DNA of 64,000 bases from Gordonia neofelifaecis NRRL B-59395 (lineage in GTDB: Bacteria > Actinomycetota > Actinomycetes > Mycobacteriales > Mycobacteriaceae): assembly GCF_000192435.1 (NCBI RefSeq), contig NZ_AEUD01000001.1, positions 248,001-312,000 of the forward strand, read 5' to 3'. This document shows, in pieces, positions 36,438 through 44,625 of the stretch. The notes beneath the pieces are model-generated. The model saw only the letters and a list, made by a program, of their open reading frames with translations, had not been told where the DNA came from and did not search any database. The position numbers and the translations under genes are program-made. Position 1 is the stretch's first letter, and every line of letters starts with the position of its first letter.

Positions 36438-37874
36438 ATGGGCGAGCGAAGCGCCGGGGGATCGAGGACAGTGACCCAGCCGCTCGTCGACACGCTCACC
36501 GGGTTCGTCGACGATCTGCGCAGTCGAGGGATCGTCGTCGGTCCGTCGAGCCTGATCGATGCCGGGCAGGCGATGAGCGTGCTCGATCTGCTCGACCGCG
36601 AGTCGCTGCGGGAGGGGCTGGCGGCGACGCTGCTGACCGACCACACGCACCGGGACACCTTCGATCTGTGCTTCGAGCTGTGGTTCCCGCTCGGGTCCGC
36701 GGCCCGTCGTGCGGCGGTCGAGGTGCCGCGCGATGAGAACGGCGACGTGGACGTGCAGGCGCTGCGCGAGATGACCGCCGACGTCCTCGCCGATCAGGAG
36801 GCGATGAGCGACGGTCGGTTCGACCAGTTGGTCGCGATGATCGTCGGCGAGGTGGGCCAGTACGAGTCGGCGCGGGGCGAGTCGTACTCGGTGTACCAGG
36901 CGATGACCGCCATCTCGCCGCAGACGCTGATCGCCCGGATCGCCGCGGCGATGGCGGGCGGGCAGGACACCGAGTCGGGGGAGCGTCCGGGTACCGATCC
37001 GATGAATCGGCGGGCGGCTCGGGCGGCGACCGAGCGGTTGCGCGACGCGGTGACCACGGAGACGCAGCGGAGGATGGCGGAGATCCGCGGCCGGGACGCG
37101 GTCGGTGAGTACGCGGTCCCGAAGCTGCCGGAGATGATCGACTTCTTCTCCGCCAATCCGCAGGACATGGCGAAGATGCGGCGCACGATCGAGCCGATCG
37201 CTCGACTCCTGGCGGCCAAGCTGGAGTTCCGCCGTCGACGGAATCATCACGGCCCGGTCGACGTCCGGGCGACGTTGCGTGCGTCGATGTCGACCGGTGG
37301 CGTCCCGATCGACCTGCGACGCCGCAAGCCGCGTCCGGGGAAGCCCGAGCTGGTGGTGATCTGCGACGTCTCGGGATCGGTCGCCGGTTTCAGCCAGTTC
37401 ACGCTGCAGCTCGTCTACGCGCTGCGGCAGCAGTTCTCGCATGTGCGGGTGTTCGCGTTCGTCGACACGGTGGACGAGGTGACGGACTTCTTCGACCGAG
37501 GCAGTGGCGACGAGCAGTTCGGTGAGCGGATGCACCGCATGCTCACCGAGGCCTCGATCAGCACGCGCGACGGGCATTCCGACTACGGTCACATGCTCAA
37601 GGGCTTCGAGGACCGCTACGGCGATTCGCTCACCCATAAGAGCGCGCTGCTGATCCTCGGCGACGCCCGGAACAACTACCGGCCGACGCACGCCGATTCG
37701 CTGGCCGCGATGCGCGACCGGGTGCGGAACGCGTACTGGCTCAATCCCGAGCGCAAGTCGGCATGGGACTCCGGTGATTCGGACGCGAGCAGGTACGCCG
37801 ACGTGGTCGAGATGTTCGAATGCCGCAACGCCGATCAGCTGTCGAAGGTGATCGCGGACCTCCTCCCGGTCTGA
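36438..37874 (+). CDS. VWA domain protein, MoxR partner (CoxE-like)
   Basis: A protein of 478 residues. The C-terminal von Willebrand A domain (about 300-470) begins ELVVICDVSGSVAGFSQFT, with the complete MIDAS DxSxS. The N-terminal half is helical, similar to CoxE-like proteins. Two starts are possible: ATG 36438 (GGAG ten bases upstream) or GTG 36471 (GAGG nearby), which would remove 11 residues encoded by a GAGCGAAGCG-type stretch. Separated by four bases from the MoxR gene. Confidence 0.88.
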   Translation: MGERSAGGSRTVTQPLVDTLTGFVDDLRSRGIVVGPSSLIDAGQAMSVLDLLDRESLREGLAATLLTDHTHRDTFDLCFELWFPLGSAARRAAVEVPRDENGDVDVQALREMTADVLADQEAMSDGRFDQLVAMIVGEVGQYESARGESYSVYQAMTAISPQTLIARIAAAMAGGQDTESGERPGTDPMNRRAARAATERLRDAVTTETQRRMAEIRGRDAVGEYAVPKLPEMIDFFSANPQDMAKMRRTIEPIARLLAAKLEFRRRRNHHGPVDVRATLRASMSTGGVPIDLRRRKPRPGKPELVVICDVSGSVAGFSQFTLQLVYALRQQFSHVRVFAFVDTVDEVTDFFDRGSGDEQFGERMHRMLTEASISTRDGHSDYGHMLKGFEDRYGDSLTHKSALLILGDARNNYRPTHADSLAAMRDRVRNAYWLNPERKSAWDSGDSDASRYADVVEMFECRNADQLSKVIADLLPV

Positions 37875-37962
37875 GGCTCGCACTACCAACGCGTATGGCG
37901 CGACATCACCGGCGGATGTCCGATTTCGATGGTGGAGGCGTGGTGGTCGTGCAGGGACCCGG

Positions 37963-37968
37963 TAAAGT
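37963..37968 (+). promoter_or_regulatory. -10 element for the nadD operon
   Basis: TAAAGT is eight bases before ATG 37977, which has no Shine-Dalgarno sequence. A small inverted repeat GACATC/GATGTC lies about 60 bases farther upstream. Confidence 0.45.
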
Positions 37969-37976
37969 CAACCGGC

Positions 37977-38627
37977 ATGTCAGCCGCACGCACGCCCCGC
38001 CGCATCGGCGTGATGGGCGGGACGTTCGATCCGATCCACAACGGGCACCTCGTCGCGGGCAGCGAAGTCGCCCACCGCTTCGACCTCGACGAGGTGGTCT
38101 TCGTGCCGACGGGCCGGCCGTGGCAGAAGGAGGGGGTGCAGGCGTCCGACCCGTCGCGCCCCGTCAGCCCCGCCGAGCACCGGTATCTGATGACGGTCAT
38201 CGCGACGGCGTCGAACCCGCAGTTCACGGTCAGCCGGGTGGACGTCGACCGGGAGGGCGTGACGTACACCGTCGACACCCTCCGCGACCTCCGGAAGTCG
38301 TATCCGGACGACGAGCTGTACTTCATCACCGGTGCGGACGCGCTGGAGACGATCCTCTCCTGGCATGATTGGGAGGACCTCTTCGAGCTCGCGAACTTCA
38401 TCGGAGTCTCGCGGCCCGGATACGAACTCAACGCCACACATCTGATGGAGCACCTGGCGGCCAAGCCCGCCGACGCCCTGCAGATGCTGGAGATCCCCGC
38501 GCTGGCGATCTCCTCGACCGATTGCCGTGCGCGCGCAGCGACCGGCCGCCCGGTCTGGTACCTGGTACCGGACGGGGTGGTGCAGTACATCGCGAAGCAC
38601 GGTCTGTACCGAAAGGACCCCGCGTGA
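37977..38627 (+). CDS. nadD: Nicotinate-nucleotide adenylyltransferase
   Basis: Adenylates nicotinate mononucleotide to make deamido-NAD. The 216-residue protein has the nucleotidyltransferase motif [12 protein letters not shown] (residues about 15-26) and the C-terminal [21 protein letters not shown] (the SxxxR nucleotide-binding signature). ATG 37977 is used. Its stop overlaps the rsfS GTG (GTGA). It heads a run nadD-rsfS-gpgP-octT-degV that matches M. tuberculosis Rv2421c-Rv2417c. Confidence 0.95.
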   Translation: MSAARTPRRIGVMGGTFDPIHNGHLVAGSEVAHRFDLDEVVFVPTGRPWQKEGVQASDPSRPVSPAEHRYLMTVIATASNPQFTVSRVDVDREGVTYTVDTLRDLRKSYPDDELYFITGADALETILSWHDWEDLFELANFIGVSRPGYELNATHLMEHLAAKPADALQMLEIPALAISSTDCRARAATGRPVWYLVPDGVVQYIAKHGLYRKDPA

Positions 38628-39040
38628 CCGCTTCCGCCGAAGCCCGGCAGATGGTGACCATCGCAGCATTGGCCGCCGCAGACAAGGTGGCGACCGACAT
38701 CGTCGCCATCGACGTCTCGGAGACGTTGGTGATCACCGACGCGTTCTTCATCGCGTCCGCCGACAACGAGCGTCAGGTCAACTCGATCGTCGAGGAGATC
38801 GAGGACAAGCTGCGGGAGTCCGGACACAAGGCGCTGCGCCGCGAGGGCACCCGGGAGGGTCGCTGGGCGCTGCTGGACTACGGCGACCTGGTGGTCCACG
38901 TGCAGCACGACGACGAGCGCGACTTCTACGGCCTCGAACGTCTGTGGAAGGACTGCCCGATCATCGAGATCGACGGGATCGAGCCGCCGTCGCGCGACCG
39001 CGCGGCCGAGGACGATGCGCAGATGCCTGCGGCCGAATGA
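38624..39040 (+). CDS. rsfS: Ribosome silencing factor
   Basis: Binds L14 on the 50S subunit and blocks subunit joining when nutrients are low. The 138-residue protein has the RsfS core: [61 protein letters not shown] and [15 protein letters not shown] 38624 overlaps the nadD stop; its stop overlaps gpgP (ATGA). Confidence 0.95.
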   Translation: MTASAEARQMVTIAALAAADKVATDIVAIDVSETLVITDAFFIASADNERQVNSIVEEIEDKLRESGHKALRREGTREGRWALLDYGDLVVHVQHDDERDFYGLERLWKDCPIIEIDGIEPPSRDRAAEDDAQMPAAE

Positions 39041-39750
39041 GGAGTGAGCCCGATGCCGGCGACACCAGTGTCGAGCGGCTCACACCGGTCGTCCGCCGGC
39101 TGATCCTGCTCCGGCACGGTCAGACCGAGTACAACGCAGGCCGCCGGATGCAGGGGCAGCTGGACACGGACCTGTCGGCGGTCGGTGTGGAGCAGGCGGC
39201 GGTCGCCGGCCGTGCGCTCGCCACGCGCGGGCCGCGGCTGATCCGGTCGTCGGACCTGCGCCGCGCCCACGACACCGCGCTCGCGCTGGCATCGATCACC
39301 GGGCAGGACGTGGAGACCGACGTCCGGCTCCGGGAGACGCATCTCGGCGACTGGCAGGGCCTGACGCACACCGAGGTCGACGACATCGCGCCCGGTGCGC
39401 GCAGGCAGTGGCGCGACGACGCGCACTGGGCGCCGCCGAACGGCGAGTCGCGGGTGCAGGTGGCGCAGCGGTCGGTGCCGGTGGTGACCGAGCTCGTCGA
39501 ACGCCTCGACGACTGGGGACAGGGCGACGACGCCGAGGCTCCGGTGGTGCTCGTCGCGCACGGCGGCGTGATCGCGGCACTGACCGCCGGACTGCTGGGC
39601 CTGCCGGTGGCGAACTGGCCGATCTTCGGCGGACTCGCCAACACGAGCTGGGTACAGCTGTCGGGGCACGCGCTTCCCGGCGAGGCTCCGGTGTGGCGCC
39701 TCGACGTCTGGAATGCGTCGTCGGAATCAGCAGAGAGCACGGTGCAGTAG
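39037..39750 (+). CDS. gpgP: Glucosyl-3-phosphoglycerate phosphatase
   Basis: A 237-residue histidine phosphatase with catalytic RHGQTEYN (about residues 24-31) and second His in VVLVAHGGVIAALTAGLL. It resembles Rv2419c closely: RMQGQLDTDLS, SSDLRRAHDTAL, RETHLGDWQGLTH and PVANWPIFGGLANTSW. In mycobacteria GpgP dephosphorylates glucosyl-3-phosphoglycerate to glucosylglycerate, the first committed compound of methylglucose lipopolysaccharide. ATG 39037 overlaps the rsfS stop. octT follows after six bases. Confidence 0.9.
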   Translation: MRSEPDAGDTSVERLTPVVRRLILLRHGQTEYNAGRRMQGQLDTDLSAVGVEQAAVAGRALATRGPRLIRSSDLRRAHDTALALASITGQDVETDVRLRETHLGDWQGLTHTEVDDIAPGARRQWRDDAHWAPPNGESRVQVAQRSVPVVTELVERLDDWGQGDDAEAPVVLVAHGGVIAALTAGLLGLPVANWPIFGGLANTSWVQLSGHALPGEAPVWRLDVWNASSESAESTVQ

Positions 39751-39756
39751 ACCGCC

Positions 39757-40473
39757 ATGGGTTCGATCTTGGTACTGGGGGACTCGCTGTCCTTCTACGG
39801 AGCTACGGGCGGCCTGCCCGCGGACGACGAACGGATCTGGCCGAATCTGGTCGGCGCCGAGCTCGGGCACGACGTCGAGTTGTTCGCACGGATCGGCTGG
39901 ACCAGCCGGGACATCTGGTGGGCGATCACCCAGGATCCACGGGTGTGGGCGGCCGTCCCGCACGCCGACGTCCTGGTGCTCGCCTTCGGCGGCATGGATT
40001 CGCTGCCGTCGCCGTTGCCGACGGCGCTGCGTGAGCAGATCCGGTACGTGCGTCCCGCCAAGCTCAGGCAGGCGGTCCGCGGGGCGTACGGCTGGCTGCA
40101 GCCGAGGCTCTCGCCGGTCGGGTGGCCGATGGCGATTCCGCCCGCGGAGACCGCGCGCTACTTCGAGAAGGTCCGGGGTGCGCTGGCGCATCTGAGGCCC
40201 GATCTGCCGATCGTCGTCTGCCTGCCGCCGACGCACGACAGCCCGTACTACGGCAATGTCCACCCGGGTCGCATCCCGACGACCGTCGCCATCAGCGAGT
40301 GGGCGCACGAGCACGACCTGCCGACGGTGGACTTCTATCCGGTCACCGCCGAGGCCTTCGCCGACCCGTCCGTCGAGATGAATCCCGACGGGATCCACTG
40401 GGGCCTGGAGGCGCACGGGCGGATCGCCGAGATCGTCGCACCCGCGGTGCGGGACGCGCTCGCCGCTCGCTGA
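39757..40473 (+). CDS. octT: SGNH-fold diglucosylglycerate octanoyltransferase-like protein
   Basis: A 238-residue SGNH hydrolase-fold protein: block I GDSLSFYG near residue 8, block III GGMDSLP, and the catalytic DGIHW near residue 213. It shares position and the distinctive GWTSRDIWWAITQDPRVW and IRYVRPAKLR region with mycobacterial OctT (Rv2418c), which octanoylates diglucosylglycerate in methylglucose lipopolysaccharide synthesis. Six bases after gpgP. The function follows from orthology and position, not from direct proof. Confidence 0.82.
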   Translation: MGSILVLGDSLSFYGATGGLPADDERIWPNLVGAELGHDVELFARIGWTSRDIWWAITQDPRVWAAVPHADVLVLAFGGMDSLPSPLPTALREQIRYVRPAKLRQAVRGAYGWLQPRLSPVGWPMAIPPAETARYFEKVRGALAHLRPDLPIVVCLPPTHDSPYYGNVHPGRIPTTVAISEWAHEHDLPTVDFYPVTAEAFADPSVEMNPDGIHWGLEAHGRIAEIVAPAVRDALAAR

Positions 40474-40521
40474 CCCGCAGGCGGCGGCCCGACTGCCGTC
40501 TGGCGTCGCGGACCCACCCGC

Positions 40522-40527
40522 TACCGT
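40522..40527 (+). promoter_or_regulatory. -10 element for degV, probable leaderless start
   Basis: TACCGT is followed by GTAGGG and then GTG at 40534. Confidence 0.5.
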
Positions 40528-40533
40528 GTAGGG

Positions 40534-41382
40534 GTGTCTGTCGCCATCGTCACCGATTCGTCGTCGCGGTTGCCCGCGACACTCCTTGACGAGCATGCGA
40601 TCCTGCAGGTCCCGCTGTATCTGAAGACCGAGGACGGCGTCGAGTACGCCGAGGGCGTCGACGATGTTCCGTCCGACGTCATCAGCTCGATGAAGGTCAC
40701 CACCTCGGGGGCGAACCTCGGCGACCTCAAGCGGGCCTACGCGCAGGCCTGGGAGGCCAGCGAGGGCGACGGTGTGGTCGCGGTGCACATGTCCCGCAGG
40801 CTCTCCGGCACGTGGAGCGCGGCGCGACTGGCCGCTGAGGAGATGGACGGACGCGTGCGCGTCGTCGATTCACGATCGGTCGGCATCTCGCTCGGACTGA
40901 CCACGATGGCTGCGGCCCAGGCCGCCGAAGCCGGCGGTTCGCGCGACGCGGTGTACGAGACCGCCGTCCGCGCGGCTGCGACCGCCGAGTCGATGCTCTG
41001 CGTGCAGGCTCTCGACAATCTGCGCCGCAGCGGCCGGATCAGCGCCGCCAGCCACCTGCTGGGGTCGGCGTTGGCGATCAAGCCGATCCTGCACATGTCC
41101 GACGGTCTGCTGACCCTGCGTGAGCGGCATCGCACGTCCACCAAGGCGATCGCCAAGATGCTCGACGCGGCGGTCGAGCTGGCGGGCGACGACGCCGTCA
41201 CGATCGGTGTGCAGCACTGCCAGAACCCGGAACTGGCCGACGCGGTGCTCGCGCAGGTCACCGAGCGCGTGGAGAACGTCACCTCGACCATCGTCGTCGA
41301 CCTCGGGGCGGTACTGGGCATCCATGTGGGTCCGGGTGCAGTCGGCGTCACGTTGGGCTACGGTCTGGCCCCGCTCAGCTGA
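40534..41382 (+). CDS. DegV family fatty-acid-binding protein
   Basis: A 282-residue two-domain DegV protein: AIVTDSSSRLPATLL at the start, VVAVHMSRRLSGTWSAARLA (fatty-acid carboxylate site), VDSRSVGISLGL, and a C-terminal domain with ALAIKPILHMSDG and GPGAVGVTLGYGL. DegV proteins such as FakB bind a fatty acid and present it to FakA; the FakA-like gene at 25.9 kb could be the partner. Corresponds to Rv2417c. The 3' end overlaps the convergent monooxygenase by eight bases. Confidence 0.9.
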   Translation: MSVAIVTDSSSRLPATLLDEHAILQVPLYLKTEDGVEYAEGVDDVPSDVISSMKVTTSGANLGDLKRAYAQAWEASEGDGVVAVHMSRRLSGTWSAARLAAEEMDGRVRVVDSRSVGISLGLTTMAAAQAAEAGGSRDAVYETAVRAAATAESMLCVQALDNLRRSGRISAASHLLGSALAIKPILHMSDGLLTLRERHRTSTKAIAKMLDAAVELAGDDAVTIGVQHCQNPELADAVLAQVTERVENVTSTIVVDLGAVLGIHVGPGAVGVTLGYGLAPLS

Positions 41383-42586
41383 GTTCGCGCTGCACCAGGG
41401 GGTAGTCGGGGAGATCGATCCCGTCGGCCTTGGCGAACTCGGCCGCCACCAGGTTCCGCACCGGCCACCTGGTCATCGACCAGTAGGTGAGCCGGCTCAG
41501 CGCGATCATCAGTCGGCTCTTGGGCGCGTAGCCCGCCGTGCCCCCGGGCGGCAATTCCTGCGCGCCGTCGACGAACGGCCGCATGATCTGCTCGTACTCG
41601 GCGAGCGCCTGCGCGACCCGCCCGCCGGACCGCTCGATCTCGCCGGCGAGCACGTACGCGCCGACGAGCGCGAGTGTGGTCCCGAGTCCGGTCAGCGGTG
41701 TCGGGCAGTAGCCGGCGTCGCCGACCAGCGCCACGCTGCCGGTGGTGAACCGGTCCATCCGCACCTGCGCGAGATCGGCGTACGCCCAGTCGTCGGCGTC
41801 TCGCATCTGCTCGAGCAACTGCGGTGCGGCCCAGCCGACGCCGGCGAACGCCTCGTCGAACATCCGCCACTGGCTCTCGCGGTCGCGAAGCGGCACGGAG
41901 TCGCTGCCCCGGACTGCCAGGGCCGCCTTCACTCTCCCGCCGGTCCGCGACGGTCGTGCCGAGACGACGCGTCCGCCGGGTGCCAGGTGCATCAGGTACC
42001 AGTCGTCGAGATCCTGGTCGATCGTCGCGGTGAACCACGCGTACCGCAGTCCGATCGGATGCAGGTGCCGCTCGTCGGGCCCGAACGCGGCGCGACGCAC
42101 GGCGGAGTTCAGGCCGTCGGCTCCGATGACGAGGTCGAACCGCCGGTCGGCCGATTTCTCGAAGGAGACCACGGTGCCGCCCGGCCGTTCGTTCAGTGCC
42201 ACGACGGTGTCGTCCCAGAGGTACTCGACCGACTGCGGCACGGCGTCGACGATCGTCCGCGCGAGGTCGCCGCGGAGGATCTCCCGGTCGGAGACGATGC
42301 CGTTGCCGTCGAAGGCCTCGACGGGCAGGGCGCTGCGGCGCCGTCCGCGGGCGTCGACGGTGGCGATGCCACGCTGGTCGAGGAGCTGCGCGTCGGTGGC
42401 CTCGGTGAGCCCCATGCGATCGATGACGGTTCGGCCCGCGCCGCGCAGGTCGACGGTCTGCCCGCCCGGCCGCAGCGAGGGGGCGCGTTCGACGATCGTC
42501 ACCTCATGTCCTTGCCGCGCGAGCAGGAGGGCGGCGGCGGGTCCGGCGATCGATGCGCCGCTGATCAGGATCTGCAATTTGTTCAT
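41375..42586 (-). CDS. FAD-dependent monooxygenase, TetX/PHBH-like
   Basis: A 403-residue group A flavoprotein monooxygenase. FAD motifs are GASIAGPAAALLLARQGHEV with Glu in IVERAPS, the DG motif VIGADGLNSAVRRA and the GD motif VALVGDAGYCPTPLTGLG. The size and start MNKLQILISGASIAG resemble TetX-like and other aromatic hydroxylases acting on small molecules or antibiotics. ATG 42586 has TACGTT six bases upstream, so the transcript may be leaderless. It is divergent from a GntR/TetR fusion regulator, the typical arrangement for a substrate-induced gene. M. tuberculosis has eis near this position instead. Confidence 0.88.
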   Translation of the reverse strand: MNKLQILISGASIAGPAAALLLARQGHEVTIVERAPSLRPGGQTVDLRGAGRTVIDRMGLTEATDAQLLDQRGIATVDARGRRRSALPVEAFDGNGIVSDREILRGDLARTIVDAVPQSVEYLWDDTVVALNERPGGTVVSFEKSADRRFDLVIGADGLNSAVRRAAFGPDERHLHPIGLRYAWFTATIDQDLDDWYLMHLAPGGRVVSARPSRTGGRVKAALAVRGSDSVPLRDRESQWRMFDEAFAGVGWAAPQLLEQMRDADDWAYADLAQVRMDRFTTGSVALVGDAGYCPTPLTGLGTTLALVGAYVLAGEIERSGGRVAQALAEYEQIMRPFVDGAQELPPGGTAGYAPKSRLMIALSRLTYWSMTRWPVRNLVAAEFAKADGIDLPDYPLVQRELS

Positions 42587-42592
42587 GGTGCG

Positions 42593-42598
42593 AACGTA
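42593..42598 (-). promoter_or_regulatory. -10 element for the FAD monooxygenase
   Basis: On the minus strand TACGTT is followed by CGCACC and then ATG 42586. It abuts the palindrome at 42601, so a regulator bound there would block it. Confidence 0.45.
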
Positions 42599-42600
42599 CG

Positions 42601-42625
42601 CCGTATCGAGTGCACTGCGATACGG
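42601..42625. promoter_or_regulatory. Palindrome 1, candidate operator for the monooxygenase
   Basis: CCGTATCG at 42601-42608 and CGATACGG at 42618-42625 are exact inverted repeats around AGTGCACTG, which itself contains the palindrome AGTGCACT. It lies 15 bases from the monooxygenase start. Confidence 0.65.
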
Positions 42626-42650
42626 TGTTGACGTGCCATTACTAAGAAAG

Positions 42651-42662
42651 TGCACTAGTGCA
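42651..42662. promoter_or_regulatory. Palindrome 2, candidate operator for the regulator gene
   Basis: TGCACTAGTGCA is a perfect 12-bp palindrome 18 bases before the regulator ATG. It shares GTGCACT with the centre of palindrome 1. TTGACG at 42628-42633 would be a -35 for the regulator, placing the -10 on palindrome 2, as for autoregulation. Confidence 0.6.
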
Positions 42663-42679
42663 TCACCGGGAGGTCGACG

Positions 42680-43552
42680 ATGAATCGCGCCGAGCAGATC
42701 GCCGATGTCCTGCGGATGCGGATCGTCACCGGACAACTGCGCCCCGGCGATCCGGTGCCGTCGACCCGCGCGATCATGCGCGATCACAACGTCGCGATGG
42801 CGACCGCGAGCCGGGTGCTGTCCCTTCTGCAGGACGACGGATTGATCGAGTCGGCGCCAGGCAGGGGGAGCACGGTGCGGGCGCCGGACGGGTCGGACCC
42901 CGCGGTGCTGACCGCCGACGGCGTCGTCGACGTGGCGATCGAGATCGCGGATGCGGAGTCGCTGTCGGCGGTGTCGATGCGCAGGCTCGCCGGAGCGTTG
43001 GACATCCCGACGATGGCCGTCTATCGCTACGTCCCGAGTCGGGAGGAACTCCACTTCGCGATGCTCGACCGCGTGATGGGGGAGATCGAGCTGCGGCCGA
43101 CGAGCGGTGACTGGCGTGCCGATCTGGAAGCCGCGGTGGGAGCGATGTGGCGGACGATGTCATCCCACCCCTGGTTCGCACCCGCCCTCTCCATGACGCG
43201 CCCCACGGCCATGCCGAACGCGATGCCGCTCGCGGAGACCATGCTCGGCAGCCTGCGCGCCGCCGGTCTCGATCCCGTGCAGGCGTTCACCGATTACCTC
43301 GGGCTGCTGAACCTCGTCCGCGGACTCGGCCTGACCCTGGAGCCGGAGCTGGCCGACCGTGCGGAGACAGGCGTCACGAACGACGAGTGGATGGACACTC
43401 AGGTGACCGAGCTCAAGCGGATGACGCCCGCCGACAGGTTCCCGCACATGCGGACGATCATGGAGGTCGGGTATCCCTACGATCCCGACGTGCTGATGCG
43501 ATCCGCGGTCGGACGATTCCTCGACGGGATCGCGGCGACCGCTGATCAGTGA
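42680..43552 (+). CDS. Fused GntR/TetR transcription regulator with two DNA-binding domains
   Basis: A 290-residue protein. Residues 1-70 are a GntR winged helix (QIADVLRMRIVTGQLRPGDP, STRAIMRDHNVAMATASRVL, LQDDGLIESAPGRGSTV). Residues about 85-135 form a second, TetR-type helix-turn-helix (LSAVSMRRLAGALDIPTMAVYRYVPSREEL, in two parts), followed by a TetR ligand-binding C-terminus. Such fusions occur in actinobacteria and usually govern neighbouring exporters or modifying enzymes. GGGAGG lies eight bases before ATG 42680. Two palindromes precede it, so one protein could read both through its two domains. Confidence 0.85.
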   Translation: MNRAEQIADVLRMRIVTGQLRPGDPVPSTRAIMRDHNVAMATASRVLSLLQDDGLIESAPGRGSTVRAPDGSDPAVLTADGVVDVAIEIADAESLSAVSMRRLAGALDIPTMAVYRYVPSREELHFAMLDRVMGEIELRPTSGDWRADLEAAVGAMWRTMSSHPWFAPALSMTRPTAMPNAMPLAETMLGSLRAAGLDPVQAFTDYLGLLNLVRGLGLTLEPELADRAETGVTNDEWMDTQVTELKRMTPADRFPHMRTIMEVGYPYDPDVLMRSAVGRFLDGIAATADQ

Positions 43553-43647
43553 CCCAGGCTGTGGAGTTCGCCGGACTCATCCACAGATCGGTGAGAACGC
43601 AGCTGACGGGCTGACGCCGGTCACCGTCGCTTCCTAGTCTTCCCGCC

Positions 43648-44625
43648 ATGGGGAGGAAGAAGCGGGTGGGCCACGACCGCGAAATCGGGCCCGATCCATT
43701 GGCACGGCTCGCGCCGCAACCGCCGGCCGTCGAAGTTCCGTGGGGTGCGCCGGACCCGCCGATATGGCTCGACACCCCGGACGGGCGGAACGCCTGGACG
43801 GGGAAGGCCGCATTCGACTGTCTCGACGAGGACGAGGACGCTGCCGCGCCGGCGCGTGGACGATCCGCGGACTCGATCGACGAGGCCCCGGCCGACCAGG
43901 TCAGGGCCGACGACTGGGCGGACGAGGAGTGGGAGGACGACTGGGATCCGCCCCGCAGCCGATTCGCCATGCTGCCGCCCGCGGCGATCGGACTGCTCGT
44001 GGTCGGTCTGATCGCCTGCGCCATCGCGGGTTACTCGCTGCTCAAGCGGAACGAGCCGACCGCTCCGCTGGTCGCGTTCGAATCGAGCGCAGGTCCGCGG
44101 ACATCGGCGCCGCCGGATCCGAGCGACGGCTCGCCGGATCCGCGGATCGTGGTCAGCGTGGTCGGGATGGTGCACAGGCCCGGGCTGGTGACCCTGACCG
44201 GAAGCGCGCGCGTCGCCGACGCGATCGCCCGAGCGGGAGGGGCTCGCGACGGAGCCGACCTGCTCAGCCTGAACATGGCCCAGCTGCTGCGCGACGGCGA
44301 TCAGATCCTGATCGGCAGGGACGACGGCGCTGCAACCGTCCACAGCGCGGTGGTCGCCGCGGCAGGCGGACCGGCACCGGGCGCGCCGGTGCCGTCCGCA
44401 CCGGGCGGCAGCGTGCCCGCGGTCGGCACCGGGCTGGTGGACCTCAACTCGGCGACGGCGGACCAACTCGACGCATTGCCCGGTGTCGGGCCGGTGACCG
44501 CCTCGGCGATCATCTCCTGGCGTGAGAGTCACGGACGGTTCGCCTCCGTCGATCAGCTCGCCGAGGTCGACGGCATCGGCCCCGGTCGACTCGCGAAGCT
44601 GAAGCCGTTGGTGACGGTGCGGTGA
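43648..44625 (+). CDS. comEA: ComEA-like DNA-binding membrane protein
   Basis: A 325-residue protein with a long acidic cytoplasmic N-terminus (about 1-108; DDWADEEWEDDWDPP), one transmembrane helix at about 112-131, an SLBB domain (VVSVVGMVHRPGLVTLTG, about 167-230) and a C-terminal helix-hairpin-helix pair (DLNSATADQLDALPGVGPVT, about 268-324). It presents external DNA to ComEC. The stop overlaps the comEC GTG. Corresponds to Rv2415c. Confidence 0.9.
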   Translation: MGRKKRVGHDREIGPDPLARLAPQPPAVEVPWGAPDPPIWLDTPDGRNAWTGKAAFDCLDEDEDAAAPARGRSADSIDEAPADQVRADDWADEEWEDDWDPPRSRFAMLPPAAIGLLVVGLIACAIAGYSLLKRNEPTAPLVAFESSAGPRTSAPPDPSDGSPDPRIVVSVVGMVHRPGLVTLTGSARVADAIARAGGARDGADLLSLNMAQLLRDGDQILIGRDDGAATVHSAVVAAAGGPAPGAPVPSAPGGSVPAVGTGLVDLNSATADQLDALPGVGPVTASAIISWRESHGRFASVDQLAEVDGIGPGRLAKLKPLVTVR

